A stretch of DNA of 64,000 nt from an uncultured Clostridia bacterium (GTDB taxonomy: Bacteria; Bacillota; Clostridia; Christensenellales; UBA1242): positions 124,001 through 188,000 of the forward strand of contig CANBBP010000002.1 of assembly GCA_947366895.1 (NCBI GenBank), written 5' to 3'. The notes under the pieces are model-generated. The model searched no databases and was not told the origin of the DNA. It saw only the letters and a program-made list of their open reading frames with translations. This document shows positions 32,001 to 42,180 of this stretch, one piece after another. The stretch's first letter is position 1. The number at the start of each line of letters is the position of its first letter. The position numbers and the translations under genes are program-made.

Positions 32001-32089
32001 GTCTTTTCTCCTAATTTTTTATATATAAAGTATTTTAGAATTTTTAAAACATTGTTTAATTTTCAATCTTTAATATTTTTTAAATTTGA

Positions 32090-32650
32090 TTATTTTCCAG
32101 TTGTTCCAAAAAATCCATTGTATACTGATTTACTTTCGCTTACAGAAACAAAAGCTTTTTCATCCATGTTATTAATAATTGTTCTTAATTCATTTAATTT
32201 ATTAGAAACAGTTTCAACAAAAATCATATAAGTCTCTGTATTTTTATTGGCACCCTTAGCAGTAATAATGGTTTGCCCAAATCCTTTTTCTTTTAATGCA
32301 TTAACTATTTCATTATTTTTAGAACTTAATATAATTTGTACGTGAATTTTTGATTTTACAAATTGTTTAGAAATAATTCCTCCAAGTAATGTACCCAAGG
32401 CAAAACCAAGAGAATAAGAAATTGCTAAAAGTAAAGTGTCTACAACAGGATTTGCTATTGTGTAATCAAGTGCAGCCTTAACAATTAAAAACCAAAAAAA
32501 TGCTTCTATAAATCCAATAGGAGCAGCAATTTGTGGTTTGTTTTTAACGGTAAAAACAGTTCTCATAGTAGCAAGTGACATATCAACAATTCTACCAAAA
32601 ACTACAATAATACAAACGATAACTAAATCTAATTCAGTGCCAAAAAACAT
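32090..32650 (-). CDS. UPF0316 / DUF2179 family membrane protein
   Basis: The 186-residue protein has three membrane helices with the UPF0316 signature (RIVDMSLATMRTVFTVKNK, then GFIEAFFWFLIV and a Gly-rich third helix), followed by a DUF2179 cytoplasmic domain. That family includes Bacillus YebE; the role is unknown, though the soluble domain resembles nucleotide-sensing folds. The track's start at 32731 adds 27 residues; the ATG at 32650 has AAGGAAG at the right distance and the usual N-terminus. Confidence 0.85.
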   Translation of the reverse strand: MFFGTELDLVIVCIIVVFGRIVDMSLATMRTVFTVKNKPQIAAPIGFIEAFFWFLIVKAALDYTIANPVVDTLLLAISYSLGFALGTLLGGIISKQFVKSKIHVQIILSSKNNEIVNALKEKGFGQTIITAKGANKNTETYMIFVETVSNKLNELRTIINNMDEKAFVSVSESKSVYNGFFGTTGK

Positions 32651-32830
32651 AAAAATCTTCCTTTTATTTATTAATTTTTTTATATAGTAATTATACATGT
32701 AAATAGAAAAGAGTAAAGAGAATAATGTCAATTATAAAATATTTATTTATTATAATAGAATTATTTGTTTTTTTATTAAATAAAATTCAGGATAATGAAA
32801 AAAAATAAATCACTTTGTTACATTTTTTTC

Positions 32831-32859
32831 TTGACACTTGTTTTTTAATTTTAGATAAT
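32831..32859 (+). promoter_or_regulatory. V-ATPase operon promoter
   Basis: A perfect TTGACA (32831-32836), a 17-base spacer and GATAAT (32854-32859) precede the operon. The expected start is near 32866, and AAGGAGGAG follows before the first gene. Confidence 0.85.
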
Positions 32860-32900
32860 ATACATAATGTAATATATTTCTTTAAGGAGGAGACCTATCT

Positions 32901-33218
32901 GTGAAAAATAAAATTATAGAGTCTATTTTAAAAGCAGAAAAAGAAACCGAAAAAATGTATAGTTCAGCCAAAACAGAATCACTCAAAATTGTTTCTAAAG
33001 CAGAAGAAGACAATATAAAAATAAAAAATAATGCACAAGAGTCTTCTAAAAAAATGCTTAAAGAACAAACTTTATTAAATGAAGAAAAATTTAAAAAGCA
33101 ATTTGATGAGGCCTTGCTTGAATATGTTAAACAAGCTGAAGAATTAGAAAAAAATGCTCAAAAGAATTATGACAAGGCTATTAATGTAATATTTAAGAAA
33201 ATAGAAAAGGCAAAATAA
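32901..33218 (+). CDS. V-type ATP synthase subunit G/H (peripheral stalk)
   Basis: The 105-residue protein is almost wholly coiled coil, rich in Lys, Glu and Ala, with the KAEKETEKMYSSAKTES pattern of stalk subunit H (AhaH/NtpF). It pairs with subunit E to form the peripheral stalk. It is the first gene of the operon, as NtpF is in Enterococcus. The start is GTG with AAGGAGGAG upstream. Sequence alone is low-complexity, so the call relies partly on position. Confidence 0.8.
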   Translation: MKNKIIESILKAEKETEKMYSSAKTESLKIVSKAEEDNIKIKNNAQESSKKMLKEQTLLNEEKFKKQFDEALLEYVKQAEELEKNAQKNYDKAINVIFKKIEKAK

Positions 33219-33293
33219 AAAACTAAAAAATTATAGTTCTATTTTATTATATTTATATTTTTTAATTTATTAAAAGGGGGAGAAGAACAGCAC

Positions 33294-35222
33294 ATGGCAA
33301 TAGTAGAAATGCAAAAGATAAAACTTTATGGTGCAAGTGCAGATAAGCAGAAAGTGTTAAATGCTTTGTTTGAAACCCAACTTATAACTTTAAAGAATGT
33401 TGAAGAAATTGAAAATACTGATGTCTTTTTTAATGATGAAGTTTATACTCAATTAGAAAATAAACGATCAAAAGTTGAACGAGCTATTGTAACGATAGAA
33501 AATAGTTTAGATTATCTACCTAAAAAAGCAAAACCAGTAATAGAAAAAGATTTTGATGTTTCATGTGATGAATTTGAAAAAATTATTCTTAAAAAAGATG
33601 AAATAGAAACTCTGCTTAATAGCTTAGATAAGTTATTAAATGAGCAAAGTGAAATTAAAAAGGAACGGGTTAATTTACAAAATAAAATAATTTCTTTAAT
33701 GCCTTATCAAAATATAACCGAAAATTTTAGCGATTTTAAACCTACTAAATATACAACTATAATGTTAGGTTCACTACAATCAAATGCTATTAAAGATTTT
33801 GATAATTTTTTAAGAGATTGTCCTTTAACTACATATGAAACATCAGGTGATGGCATATTAAAAATATACAGTCATAATAGCGAAAGTTTTATAGTAACAA
33901 AAAAACTTAATGAATTAGGTTTTAATCGTGCAAACTTTGAACTTAATACAACTGCAAAAGAAGAAATCGACTCTTTAAAAAATAAGATAGTATTATTAGA
34001 TAAACAGGAAAATGAATTAATAGTTGATTTATGTGCATATAAGGATAGTTTAAAAGAACTTAAAATAATGCATGACTATTTAAAGTTTTGTATGGCAAAA
34101 GAAGATGCTGAAAATAAATTTAGATGTACAAGCCAGGCTTTTGTTTTGGAAGGTTATCTTGCAAAAGAAAGTAAAGACAAACTAGATAAAAAATTACAAA
34201 AAAGCAATCTTAGTATTGAATACGAGTTTTTAGATATTGATAAAGATGAAATACCACCAACAATAACTAAAAATAGTAAAATAATTAAACAATTTGAATT
34301 TGTTACTAATATGTATTCAGCTCCGCATTATCGAGAGATTGACCCTAATATTTTCTTAGCATTTTTCTTTTCAGTCTTTTTTGGGTTTATAATGGCAGAT
34401 ATAGGTTATGGACTTGTATTAATTGCTTTTGGTTTATTTATGGCATTAGGACAAAAAAGGCAAACTGGCTTTAAACAACTAATGTTTGTAATTGCAATAG
34501 GTGGAGTGTTTACTATTATTTTTGGTGCTTTATTTGGCAGTTTCTTTGGTTTGTCTCATGAACAATGGTCACTTGTACCAGTTGCAACAATTCCTGATCC
34601 TGTAAATAATGTATTAACTTTGCTTGTGTCATGTTTGGTTGCTGGTATTTTCCAAATGATAGTTTCTCTTATTTTAAAAGGCATATTGCTTATTAAAAGA
34701 AAGAAAATTTTAGATGCAATCTTTACAGCATTTTGTTGGGTTATATTCTTAATAGGTGTTGCACTTTTCCTACTTGAATATGGCGGCATGGTAAAAGGTG
34801 TAACCTTAATAGCTCTTATAATAGCGGGCTGTGGGGCAGTGATTGGTTCCTTTGGACAAATATTTACAAATAAGGGATTTAATCGTGTATCAAAGAGTTT
34901 TGGGGCTTTATACGGGGTAATAAATTTCTTTTCCGATATTTTAAGTTACGCAAGGTTATTTGGACTTATGTTAAGTGGAGCAATTATAGCTTCTATTGTA
35001 AATGACTTGGCAAGTGGATTTTTATTGTCAGCTCCAACTTTTGCAATAGGTATTATTATTCTTGCTATAGGTCATGCTTTTAATGTCTCTATGGGTGCAT
35101 TGGGAGGATATATTCACGTGGCAAGATTGCAATACATAGAATTCTTCTCTAGGTTCTATGAAGGTGAAGGAGAGTTGTTTGTTCCTTTTGCAACAGATTT
35201 TACTTATGTTAAAATTGTTTAA
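33294..35222 (+). CDS. ntpI: V-type ATP synthase subunit I (membrane a subunit)
   Basis: Subunit I links the peripheral stalk to the rotor ring and provides the ion half-channels. The 642 residues divide into a cytoplasmic N-terminal half with coiled coils and a C-terminal half of about seven or eight membrane helices starting near residue 360 (FLAFFFSVFFGFIMADIGYG). The conserved ILSYARLFGLMLSGAII helix carries the essential Arg. AAAGGGGGAG precedes the ATG. Confidence 0.94.
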   Translation: MAIVEMQKIKLYGASADKQKVLNALFETQLITLKNVEEIENTDVFFNDEVYTQLENKRSKVERAIVTIENSLDYLPKKAKPVIEKDFDVSCDEFEKIILKKDEIETLLNSLDKLLNEQSEIKKERVNLQNKIISLMPYQNITENFSDFKPTKYTTIMLGSLQSNAIKDFDNFLRDCPLTTYETSGDGILKIYSHNSESFIVTKKLNELGFNRANFELNTTAKEEIDSLKNKIVLLDKQENELIVDLCAYKDSLKELKIMHDYLKFCMAKEDAENKFRCTSQAFVLEGYLAKESKDKLDKKLQKSNLSIEYEFLDIDKDEIPPTITKNSKIIKQFEFVTNMYSAPHYREIDPNIFLAFFFSVFFGFIMADIGYGLVLIAFGLFMALGQKRQTGFKQLMFVIAIGGVFTIIFGALFGSFFGLSHEQWSLVPVATIPDPVNNVLTLLVSCLVAGIFQMIVSLILKGILLIKRKKILDAIFTAFCWVIFLIGVALFLLEYGGMVKGVTLIALIIAGCGAVIGSFGQIFTNKGFNRVSKSFGALYGVINFFSDILSYARLFGLMLSGAIIASIVNDLASGFLLSAPTFAIGIIILAIGHAFNVSMGALGGYIHVARLQYIEFFSRFYEGEGELFVPFATDFTYVKIV

Positions 35223-35340
35223 AAAATAAAAAGAAAAAATTATTAAATAGTTAAATTCATTTAATTAATTTAAAACTTATTAGTTAAAATTATTAAATGT
35301 TTTAAAATAAAAAGATAAAAAATGGAGGATTAAAAATATT

Positions 35341-35790
35341 ATGGAATGGGGTTATGTAATAGGTTTATTAGGAGTTGGTTTATGTGTGCTACTTTGTGGA
35401 ATAGGTTCTGCATTAGGTCTTAAAAAAACAGGGCAGGCTGCTGCTGGGATTTTATCAGAAGACCCTAAAAAATTTAGTAAAGCATTAGTTTTAGTTGTTC
35501 TTCCAGCAACACAAGGTATTTATGGCTTTGTTTTTGGTATTATTGCAATGGGTAGTATTACTACAGCTGCTGCTATGACTGTAAGTCAAGGTTTCCAAAT
35601 ATTACTTGCAGGTTTACCACTAGCATTCACTGGTTTTTTCTCAGCAATGTTCCAAGGTGCAACTGCTGCAAGTTGTATTCATGCTGTTGCTAAAAAAGAA
35701 AGTTTATCAGGTAAGTTAATTCTTTTCCCTGCAATGGTAGAAACTTATGCTATTTTAGCTCTTGTTATTTCTATTCTTTTAATATTTTAA
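35341..35790 (+). CDS. ntpK: V-type ATP synthase subunit K (rotor ring)
   Basis: The 149-residue double-hairpin proteolipid has four membrane helices and forms the ion-carrying ring. The essential carboxylate is Glu134 in MVETYAIL of helix 4. Leu54, Thr57, Gln58, Tyr61 and Gln105 match, with the same spacing, the residues that surround Na+ in the Enterococcus hirae K ring (Leu61, Thr64, Gln65, Tyr68, Gln110, Glu139), which suggests sodium rather than proton coupling. TGGAGG precedes the ATG. Confidence 0.95.
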   Translation: MEWGYVIGLLGVGLCVLLCGIGSALGLKKTGQAAAGILSEDPKKFSKALVLVVLPATQGIYGFVFGIIAMGSITTAAAMTVSQGFQILLAGLPLAFTGFFSAMFQGATAASCIHAVAKKESLSGKLILFPAMVETYAILALVISILLIF

Positions 35791-35916
35791 TATTTAATTT
35801 TTTATAAATATTTTAAGAATACACACAAAATTAATAAAAACCAACTTATATTAAATTTTTATAATTAACTTAAAAAATTAATATTAAAAAATAAAAATAA
35901 AAGGAAAGCGTTTGAA

Positions 35917-36495
35917 ATGCAAGGAGATGCTATTGTTAATCGCATTTTGGCAGATGGCAAATTAAAGGCTAATGAAATTTTAGAGGATGCAAAACAAAAA
36001 GCCTTTAAAATTAATAAAGAAGCCGAAGAATATGCTGTTTTAAAAAATGAAGAGGCTGAAAAATTAATTATTGAACGAGCAAGGCAAATAGAGGATAGAT
36101 ATGTTGTTTTATCACGAATTGAAGGCAACAAGATAATCCTTAATAAAAAACAAGAAGTATTAGCAGAACTTAAAAAGAAAGCTTTGGATATCCTTTTAAA
36201 GCAAGATAAAGATAAAATGCTTTCTTTGATTGAAAAAATGTTAAAAGAAAATGCTTCAAAAGGCGAGACACTAAAAGTAAATATTGATACAATTTCATTA
36301 AAAGATATAGAAAATTTAAAAATTGTTAAAACAAAAGAACTTAAAGTTGTTAAAAATAAAAATAAAGATGAAATAGGCCTTGTTTTATCTAGTAGTAATG
36401 TAGATAAAAATTTAACATTTTATGAACTTATAAATTCTGCATATGAAGAAAGTCAAGGCGAGATAGGTAAAATATTATTTCAAATAGAAAATTAG
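35917..36495 (+). CDS. ntpE: V-type ATP synthase subunit E (peripheral stalk)
   Basis: The 192-residue protein has an N-terminal coiled coil rich in Glu, Ala and Lys (about residues 1-90) and a C-terminal alpha/beta domain ending GEIGKILFQIEN, the usual subunit E arrangement. It anchors the stalk to the A3B3 headpiece with the G/H subunit. It lies between K and C, as in Enterococcus. AAAGGAAAG precedes the ATG, with slightly wide spacing. Confidence 0.9.
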   Translation: MQGDAIVNRILADGKLKANEILEDAKQKAFKINKEAEEYAVLKNEEAEKLIIERARQIEDRYVVLSRIEGNKIILNKKQEVLAELKKKALDILLKQDKDKMLSLIEKMLKENASKGETLKVNIDTISLKDIENLKIVKTKELKVVKNKNKDEIGLVLSSSNVDKNLTFYELINSAYEESQGEIGKILFQIEN

Positions 36496-36563
36496 TTAAA
36501 AAATTAGTTTTTATAAAAGTTTTAAAAGTTAAAATTTTATTGTCAATGTAAAAGGAGTAAAAG

Positions 36564-37529
36564 ATGCGAGAAAGTTACTTGTATGCAAATGGTGTAGTGG
36601 CAAGTTTAAGTAATAACTTAATAACTAAAGAAACCTTTGCTAGAATGATTGATTGTAAAACAAATGTAGAAGCATTAAGCACTTTACAAGAAACAAGTTT
36701 TGCTTCTGGATTAGTTATAGAAACTCCTTTTCAAATAGAAGAACTACTTAATTTTGAAACTAAAAAACTTCTTAATTTTATAAAAGCAGAAAGTCCTATT
36801 GAAGAACTTATTTGGTATTTTGTATTACCATATGATTATAACAATATATCTGCTTATTGCAAATCTATTGTTTTAAATCAAAGTGCATCTACTTTTATAG
36901 AAGCAGAAGGATATTATGAAATTTCAAAAATAAAAGAATATGTATCCAGTAAAAGTTTTGATGCTTTTGATAATAAATTTATTAAGTCAGCTTTGTTAGA
37001 GTTTCAAATGCTGTCATCAAAACCAAATATAAAGGGTGATGAGGTTGACTTTATTTTTAAAAAATATTTGTATCAAAATCTAAGAGAAGTTTGTGGTAAA
37101 AATCAAATTATTAAAAAATTAGTTGAACTTAAAATAGATATTGAAAATATTTCTTGCTCTATGCGTGCAAATTCTCAGTATCATTTAGAACAACAAATTT
37201 TAGATGTTGCTACAGTTAATAAAGAAACTTTATTGGCTATCTTTAATAAAAATAAAGATGCTCTATACAAAGTTAAAGATGAAATTTTAACTAAGTTTGT
37301 AAAGCTTGCTTTACAAGAAAAAGCAAAATCATTTATAGAATATGAAAAACTAAGAAATCAGTTTCCATTTATGATTTTAGAAAAAAATAAAGATGATATA
37401 AATTCTATAGGTCCATTTGCTACATATTGTTTTAAAAAGGATATAGAAATAAAAAATGTTCGACTTATATTTTCTTATCACAATAATAACTTAAGCGACC
37501 AAATTAAAAAAAGATTTTTGGAGTGTTAA
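36564..37529 (+). CDS. ntpC: V-type ATP synthase subunit C (d/AC39)
   Basis: Subunit C is the funnel-shaped connector that joins the central shaft to the K ring. The 321-residue helical protein shows the family's pattern of three similar helical bundles (YLYANGVVASLSNNLI at the start, LIWYFVLPYDYNNISAYCKS in the middle). AAAGGAGTAA precedes the ATG. It ends three bases before subunit F, so the two are translated together. Confidence 0.92.
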   Translation: MRESYLYANGVVASLSNNLITKETFARMIDCKTNVEALSTLQETSFASGLVIETPFQIEELLNFETKKLLNFIKAESPIEELIWYFVLPYDYNNISAYCKSIVLNQSASTFIEAEGYYEISKIKEYVSSKSFDAFDNKFIKSALLEFQMLSSKPNIKGDEVDFIFKKYLYQNLREVCGKNQIIKKLVELKIDIENISCSMRANSQYHLEQQILDVATVNKETLLAIFNKNKDALYKVKDEILTKFVKLALQEKAKSFIEYEKLRNQFPFMILEKNKDDINSIGPFATYCFKKDIEIKNVRLIFSYHNNNLSDQIKKRFLEC

Positions 37530-37532
37530 TAT

Positions 37533-37856
37533 ATGACGGATAAAATAGCAGTTATAGGAAGTAATGATAGTGTATTAATATTTAAAGCTGTAGGTTGTGA
37601 TGTTTTTGGAGTAAGTAATGAACAAAACACTAGAGTTGCACTTAATAAAGCAATTACAGAGTATAAGGTAATAATGATAACTGATGATTTTGCACCTTTT
37701 GTTGAAGATATTATTGAAGATACAAAACTTTCTAGTTATCCGGCTGTATTGGTAATTCCTAGTGGAACTAAAGTATCTAGTTATGCATTAGATAAAATTA
37801 GTGCAGATGTTGAAAAATCTTTAGGTGTAAATATACTTAAAAATAAGGAGAATTAA
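37533..37856 (+). CDS. ntpG: V-type ATP synthase subunit F (central shaft)
   Basis: The 107-residue Rossmann-like protein ([22 protein letters not shown], then [18 protein letters not shown] and [10 protein letters not shown]) is subunit F, which binds subunit D and the catalytic head. It sits between C and A, tightly spaced on both sides (3 and 5 bases). The Enterococcus symbol NtpG is used for this subunit; other nomenclatures call it AtpF or NtpF. Confidence 0.92.
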   Translation: MTDKIAVIGSNDSVLIFKAVGCDVFGVSNEQNTRVALNKAITEYKVIMITDDFAPFVEDIIEDTKLSSYPAVLVIPSGTKVSSYALDKISADVEKSLGVNILKNKEN

Positions 37857-37861
37857 AAACA

Positions 37862-39628
37862 ATGGAAGGAAAAGTTATTAAAGTTGCAGGACCACTCATT
37901 GTAGTTGAAAATATGCGTGAAGCTAAAATGTTTGATGTTGTGCGTATAGGTGAAAAAGGTCTTGTAGGTGAAATAATTGAAATGCGTGGCGATAAAGCCT
38001 CCGTTCAAGTTTATGAAGAAACTGGCGGTTTAGGACCTGGCGATAAAGTTGTTTCTACAAATGAACCTCTTTCTGTTGAACTAGCTCCTGGCTTAATAGA
38101 AGGAATTTTTGATGGTATTCAACGACCATTAAATAAAATAATGGATAAGTATGGTGACAAAATATCTCGTGGTATAGTTATAAATAATATCGACCATGAA
38201 AAAGTTTGGCACTTTTATCAAACTGCACAAGAAGGAGATGAAGTTTCAACTGGTGATGAATTGGGTTATGTAGATGAAACTATAGCAGTTAAACATAAAA
38301 TATTAGTTCCTTTTGGTGTGAGTGGTACAATAGTTAGTATCAAAGAAGGTGATTATACAGTTACTCAACCTGTTGCAGTTATTAAAACTAAAAATAATAA
38401 AAAAATAGAAATACCTATGTTACAAAAATGGCCTGTTAGAAAAGGTAGACCATATTATAAAAAATTAACTCCTAATGAGCCTATGGTAACAGGACAAAGA
38501 GTAATTGATACCCTTTTCCCTATTGCTAGGGGAGGAGTGGCCGCTGTTCCTGGTCCATTTGGTAGTGGTAAAACTGTTGTTCAACATCAGTTAGCAAAAT
38601 GGGCAGATGCAGATATAATTGTGTATGTAGGTTGTGGTGAAAGAGGAAATGAAATGACAGATGTTTTAAATGAATTTCCTAATCTTATAGACCCTAAAAC
38701 AAAACAACCTTTAATGAAAAGAACAGTTCTTATTGCAAATACAAGTGATATGCCAGTTGCTGCTCGTGAGGCTTCAATATATACTGGTATTACTATTGCT
38801 GAATATTTTAGAGATATGGGATATAATGTTGCAATTATGGCAGACTCTACTTCTCGTTGGGCAGAAGCACTCCGTGAAATGAGTGGTCGACTTGAAGAAA
38901 TGCCAGGTGAGGAAGGATATCCTGCTTATTTGGCAAGTAGACTTGCAGAATTTTATGAAAGAGCAGGAATAGTTACAACATTATCAACTAAAAAAGATAG
39001 AAATGGTTCAGTAACTGCTATAGGTGCAGTTTCTCCTCCAGGTGGCGATATGTCAGAGCCTGTAAGCCAGGCAACATTAAGAATAGTTAAAGTATTTTGG
39101 GGATTAAGTTACAGCCTTGCTTATAAAAGACATTTCCCAGCTATAGATTGGCTTGTTAGTTATTCCTTGTATGCCGACAAATTAAAAGAATGGTATAGCG
39201 ATAATGTTTCTTCTAAGTTTAATAGTTTAAAGCAATTTGTATCTAAAATATTGCAAGAAGAAAATGAATTGCTTGAAATAGTAAGATTAGTTGGTTCAGA
39301 TTCATTATCATATGAAGATAGAATAACTATGGAAACAGCAAAAATGATAAGAGAAGATTTTCTTCATCAAAATGCTTTTCATGAAGTTGATACATATACA
39401 TCTATAAATAAACAAAATAAGATGTTGCAACTTATTTTTAATTATCATAAACTAGCAAACGAAAATTTACAAAAAGGTATTGGTATAAGAGAAATCTTAA
39501 ACATTAAAACAAAAGAAAAAATAAGTAGAGCAAAATTCATAGAAGAAGATAATATTAAAGAATTTGATGCTATAAATAAAGAACTAAACAACGCATTTAA
39601 AGAACTAAATGTAAAAGAGGAGGACTAA
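37862..39628 (+). CDS. ntpA: V-type ATP synthase catalytic subunit A
   Basis: Subunit A carries the catalytic ATP site. The 588-residue protein has the V/A-type bulge domain and Walker A GPFGSGKT near residue 231, followed by GERGNEM and [27 protein letters not shown]. These features distinguish it from F-type beta. It sits in the F-A-B order of bacterial V/A-ATPases, with AAGGAG before the ATG. Confidence 0.97.
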   Translation: MEGKVIKVAGPLIVVENMREAKMFDVVRIGEKGLVGEIIEMRGDKASVQVYEETGGLGPGDKVVSTNEPLSVELAPGLIEGIFDGIQRPLNKIMDKYGDKISRGIVINNIDHEKVWHFYQTAQEGDEVSTGDELGYVDETIAVKHKILVPFGVSGTIVSIKEGDYTVTQPVAVIKTKNNKKIEIPMLQKWPVRKGRPYYKKLTPNEPMVTGQRVIDTLFPIARGGVAAVPGPFGSGKTVVQHQLAKWADADIIVYVGCGERGNEMTDVLNEFPNLIDPKTKQPLMKRTVLIANTSDMPVAAREASIYTGITIAEYFRDMGYNVAIMADSTSRWAEALREMSGRLEEMPGEEGYPAYLASRLAEFYERAGIVTTLSTKKDRNGSVTAIGAVSPPGGDMSEPVSQATLRIVKVFWGLSYSLAYKRHFPAIDWLVSYSLYADKLKEWYSDNVSSKFNSLKQFVSKILQEENELLEIVRLVGSDSLSYEDRITMETAKMIREDFLHQNAFHEVDTYTSINKQNKMLQLIFNYHKLANENLQKGIGIREILNIKTKEKISRAKFIEEDNIKEFDAINKELNNAFKELNVKEED

Positions 39629-39636
39629 CACTTAAT

Positions 39637-41013
39637 ATGATAAAAGAGTATAAAACAATTAAAGATGTAGTTGGCCCTCTTATGCTCGTTGAGGGAGTTG
39701 AAGGCGTTAAATATGATGAAATAGTTGAAATTGTTCAATCTAATGGTGAGATTCGCCGAGGGAAGGTTCTTGAAATAGAAAAAGATAAAGCACTTGTTCA
39801 ATTATTTGAAAGTGCTCAAGGCCTTGAGATTGCTACATCTAAGGCAAGATTTTTAGGAAAAAGCCAACAATTAAATGTTTCAGAAGATATGCTAGGTAGA
39901 GTTTTTGATGGGCTAGGCAATCCTCGTGATGATGGAGCCCCTATAATACCTAAAAAAAGTATGGATATTAATGGTGAACCTATTAACCCTGCTGCAAGAG
40001 ATTATCCTAACGAGTTTATTCAAACAGGAATATCTGCTATAGATGGTTTAAATACTTTAGTTCGTGGTCAAAAATTACCTGTTTTTTCTATGAGTGGTTT
40101 GCCTCATGCTAATCTTGCTGCTCAAATAGCTCATCAAGCAAAAGTATTAGGTAAAAATGATAAGTTTGCAGTTGTATTTTGTGCCATAGGTATTACTTTT
40201 GAAGAAGCAGAGTTTTTTATGGAAGATTTCAAAAAAACTGGTGCAATAGAAAGGTCTGTTATGTTTGTAAACCTTGCTAATGACCCTGCTATAGAAAGAA
40301 TTTCAACACCTAGAATGGCTCTTACATGTGCTGAATATTTAGCTTTTGAATTGGGTATGCATGTTTTAGTAATTATGACTGACATTACTAACTATGCAGA
40401 AGCTTTAAGAGAAATTTCTGCCGCTAGAAAAGAAGTGCCAGGTAGACGTGGCTATCCGGGATATATGTATACTGATTTAGCATCATTATATGAAAGAGCA
40501 GGAAGAATAAAAGGTAAAGAAGGCTCAATAACTCAAATACCTATTTTGACTATGCCTGAAGATGATAAAACTCACCCTATTCCAGATTTGACAGGTTACA
40601 TTACAGAAGGTCAAATTATACTTTCAAGAGAATTATTTAAAAAAGGTATTAATCCTCCTATTGATGTATTACCATCACTTTCTCGTTTAAAAGATAAAGG
40701 TATTGGTAAAGGTAAGACAAGAGAAGACCATAGTGATACTATGAATCAGCTTTTTTCAGCCTATGCAAGAGGTAAGGAAGCAAAGGAACTTGCAACTATT
40801 TTAGGCGAAAGTGCCTTAACTGACAGTGATAAAATATTTGCAAAATTTGCTGTTGAATTTGAAAAGAGATATATTAATCAAGGTTATGAAGAAAATAGAA
40901 GTATAGAGCAAACATTAAATATTGGTTGGGAACTTTTATCAATGTTGCCAGTTGAAGAATTAAAGAGAATAAGAATAGAATATATTCAAAAATATTTAAA
41001 GAAGAAGTCATAA
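39637..41013 (+). CDS. ntpB: V-type ATP synthase regulatory subunit B
   Basis: Subunit B alternates with A in the headpiece and contributes to nucleotide sites without catalysing hydrolysis. The 458-residue protein has [16 protein letters not shown], the degenerate P-loop region [15 protein letters not shown] in place of a Walker A, and [17 protein letters not shown]. It starts eight bases after subunit A with GAGGAGG as its site. A 186-base gap then separates it from subunit D. Confidence 0.97.
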   Translation: MIKEYKTIKDVVGPLMLVEGVEGVKYDEIVEIVQSNGEIRRGKVLEIEKDKALVQLFESAQGLEIATSKARFLGKSQQLNVSEDMLGRVFDGLGNPRDDGAPIIPKKSMDINGEPINPAARDYPNEFIQTGISAIDGLNTLVRGQKLPVFSMSGLPHANLAAQIAHQAKVLGKNDKFAVVFCAIGITFEEAEFFMEDFKKTGAIERSVMFVNLANDPAIERISTPRMALTCAEYLAFELGMHVLVIMTDITNYAEALREISAARKEVPGRRGYPGYMYTDLASLYERAGRIKGKEGSITQIPILTMPEDDKTHPIPDLTGYITEGQIILSRELFKKGINPPIDVLPSLSRLKDKGIGKGKTREDHSDTMNQLFSAYARGKEAKELATILGESALTDSDKIFAKFAVEFEKRYINQGYEENRSIEQTLNIGWELLSMLPVEELKRIRIEYIQKYLKKKS

Positions 41014-41199
41014 TTATTTTTTATATTACTGAATAAATTTTTCATGTTATTATGCTAATAATTTATTGTTAAAACCTTATATATTTTGTATGATAATAAT
41101 TAAAAAAACTTAGTTCCTTAAAATAAATATCAAATTTGAATTATAAATAATTAATTACTTTAATATAATTAGTTTAAAATTAAAAGGAGGGTTCTACTT

Positions 41200-41832
41200 A
41201 TGTCAAGATTAAATGTAAATCCTACAAGAATGCAGTTGAAAACTTTAAAAGGTAGACTTAATATTGCAGTAAGAGGTCATAAACTTTTAAAAGATAAAAC
41301 TGATGAAATGATAAGACGATTTTCATCTTTAGTAAAACAAAATTATTCCTTGCGTTCTCAAGTAGAAGAAGAAGTTCGTTTATTGTTAAAACAATTTTGT
41401 ATGGCAAAAGCATTTAATTCAACTAAGCAAATATCCTCTCTTTTTGCTTTTCCAAATTCAACAATAACAACAATGTTTAATACTAATTCTATTATGAATG
41501 TAGGAGTTCCTAGTATTAGTGTTATATTAAATGAAGTAAAAAATTTACCATATTCATATATTGATAGTAATCCTGAACTTGATATTTTAGTCCAAAAAAC
41601 TCAAAATATTATGCCAAAACTTATGGAACTAGCAAGTCTTGAAAAAACTTGTCAAATTTTAGCAAGTGAAATTGATAGAACAAAACGTAGAGTTAATGCT
41701 CTTGAATTTGTTATGATTCCTCAACTAACAGAAACCATTAAATATATTGCTATGAAAATAGAAGAAAATGATAGAGCTTCAAGAATAAGATTAATTAAAG
41801 TTAAATCAATGATTCAAAATAGAAATTCATAG
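41200..41832 (+). CDS. ntpD: V-type ATP synthase subunit D (central shaft)
   Basis: Subunit D is the rotating coiled-coil shaft. It opens LNVNPTRMQLKTLKGRL and closes with the long helix TKRRVNALEFVMIPQLTETIKYI, both diagnostic of the family; 210 residues is normal. AAGGAGGG precedes the ATG. It is the last gene of the operon and is followed by a terminator. The wide gap from ntpB could hold a processing site, but I see no promoter there. Confidence 0.95.
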   Translation: MSRLNVNPTRMQLKTLKGRLNIAVRGHKLLKDKTDEMIRRFSSLVKQNYSLRSQVEEEVRLLLKQFCMAKAFNSTKQISSLFAFPNSTITTMFNTNSIMNVGVPSISVILNEVKNLPYSYIDSNPELDILVQKTQNIMPKLMELASLEKTCQILASEIDRTKRRVNALEFVMIPQLTETIKYIAMKIEENDRASRIRLIKVKSMIQNRNS

Positions 41833-41902
41833 ATTTTCTTTATTAGAGTAAATTTAATTGTTAAATATATAATAAAATAATATATAATTTAAAAAAATTA
41901 TT

Positions 41903-41932
41903 AAAAGCCTTAAAGTTATTTAAGGTTTTTTT
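41903..41932 (+). terminator. terminator of the V-ATPase operon
   Basis: CCTTAAA pairs with TTTAAGG around a four-base loop, flanked by AAAAG and a run of seven T residues. Confidence 0.85.
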
Positions 41933-42045
41933 ATGTATTATATATTTTAGTATTTTATTTTTTATGAACTTATTAAATTATAAATTGAAAATAAAAAAAA
42001 TCTTTTAAACTTTAATTACTAATTTTTTTAAACAGGTGTAAAAAC

Positions 42046-42074
42046 TTGACTAAAAAAGATACTATATATATACT
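42046..42074 (+). promoter_or_regulatory. promoter of the large surface protein gene
   Basis: TTGACT (42046-42051), a 17-base spacer and TATACT (42069-42074) predict a start near 42081, about 100 bases before the ATG. Confidence 0.75.
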
Positions 42075-42096
42075 AAATTATATAAAAGTATATATA
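42065..42096. promoter_or_regulatory. inverted repeat overlapping the promoter (operator-like)
   Basis: TATATATACT (42065-42074) and AGTATATATA (42087-42096) are perfect 10-bp inverted repeats separated by 12 bases. The left arm contains the whole -10 box and the right arm lies just past the predicted +1. This is where a dimeric repressor would sit, but low complexity means chance must be considered. Confidence 0.45.
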
Positions 42097-42180
42097 ATAC
42101 GCAATAAGAAGATACTAAAAAAGAATAAAAAACTTGTAAATAATTGCAAAAAATAAATTGAAAAATAAAAAAGGAAAGAT

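Larger units (their letters stand above)
41833..42180. other. intergenic region between the V-ATPase operon and the surface-protein gene
   Basis: This 348-base gap contains the V-ATPase terminator (41903-41932), the surface-protein promoter (42046-42074) and a 10-bp inverted repeat overlapping that promoter (42065-42096). The rest is AT-rich with no ORF. Confidence 0.7.
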
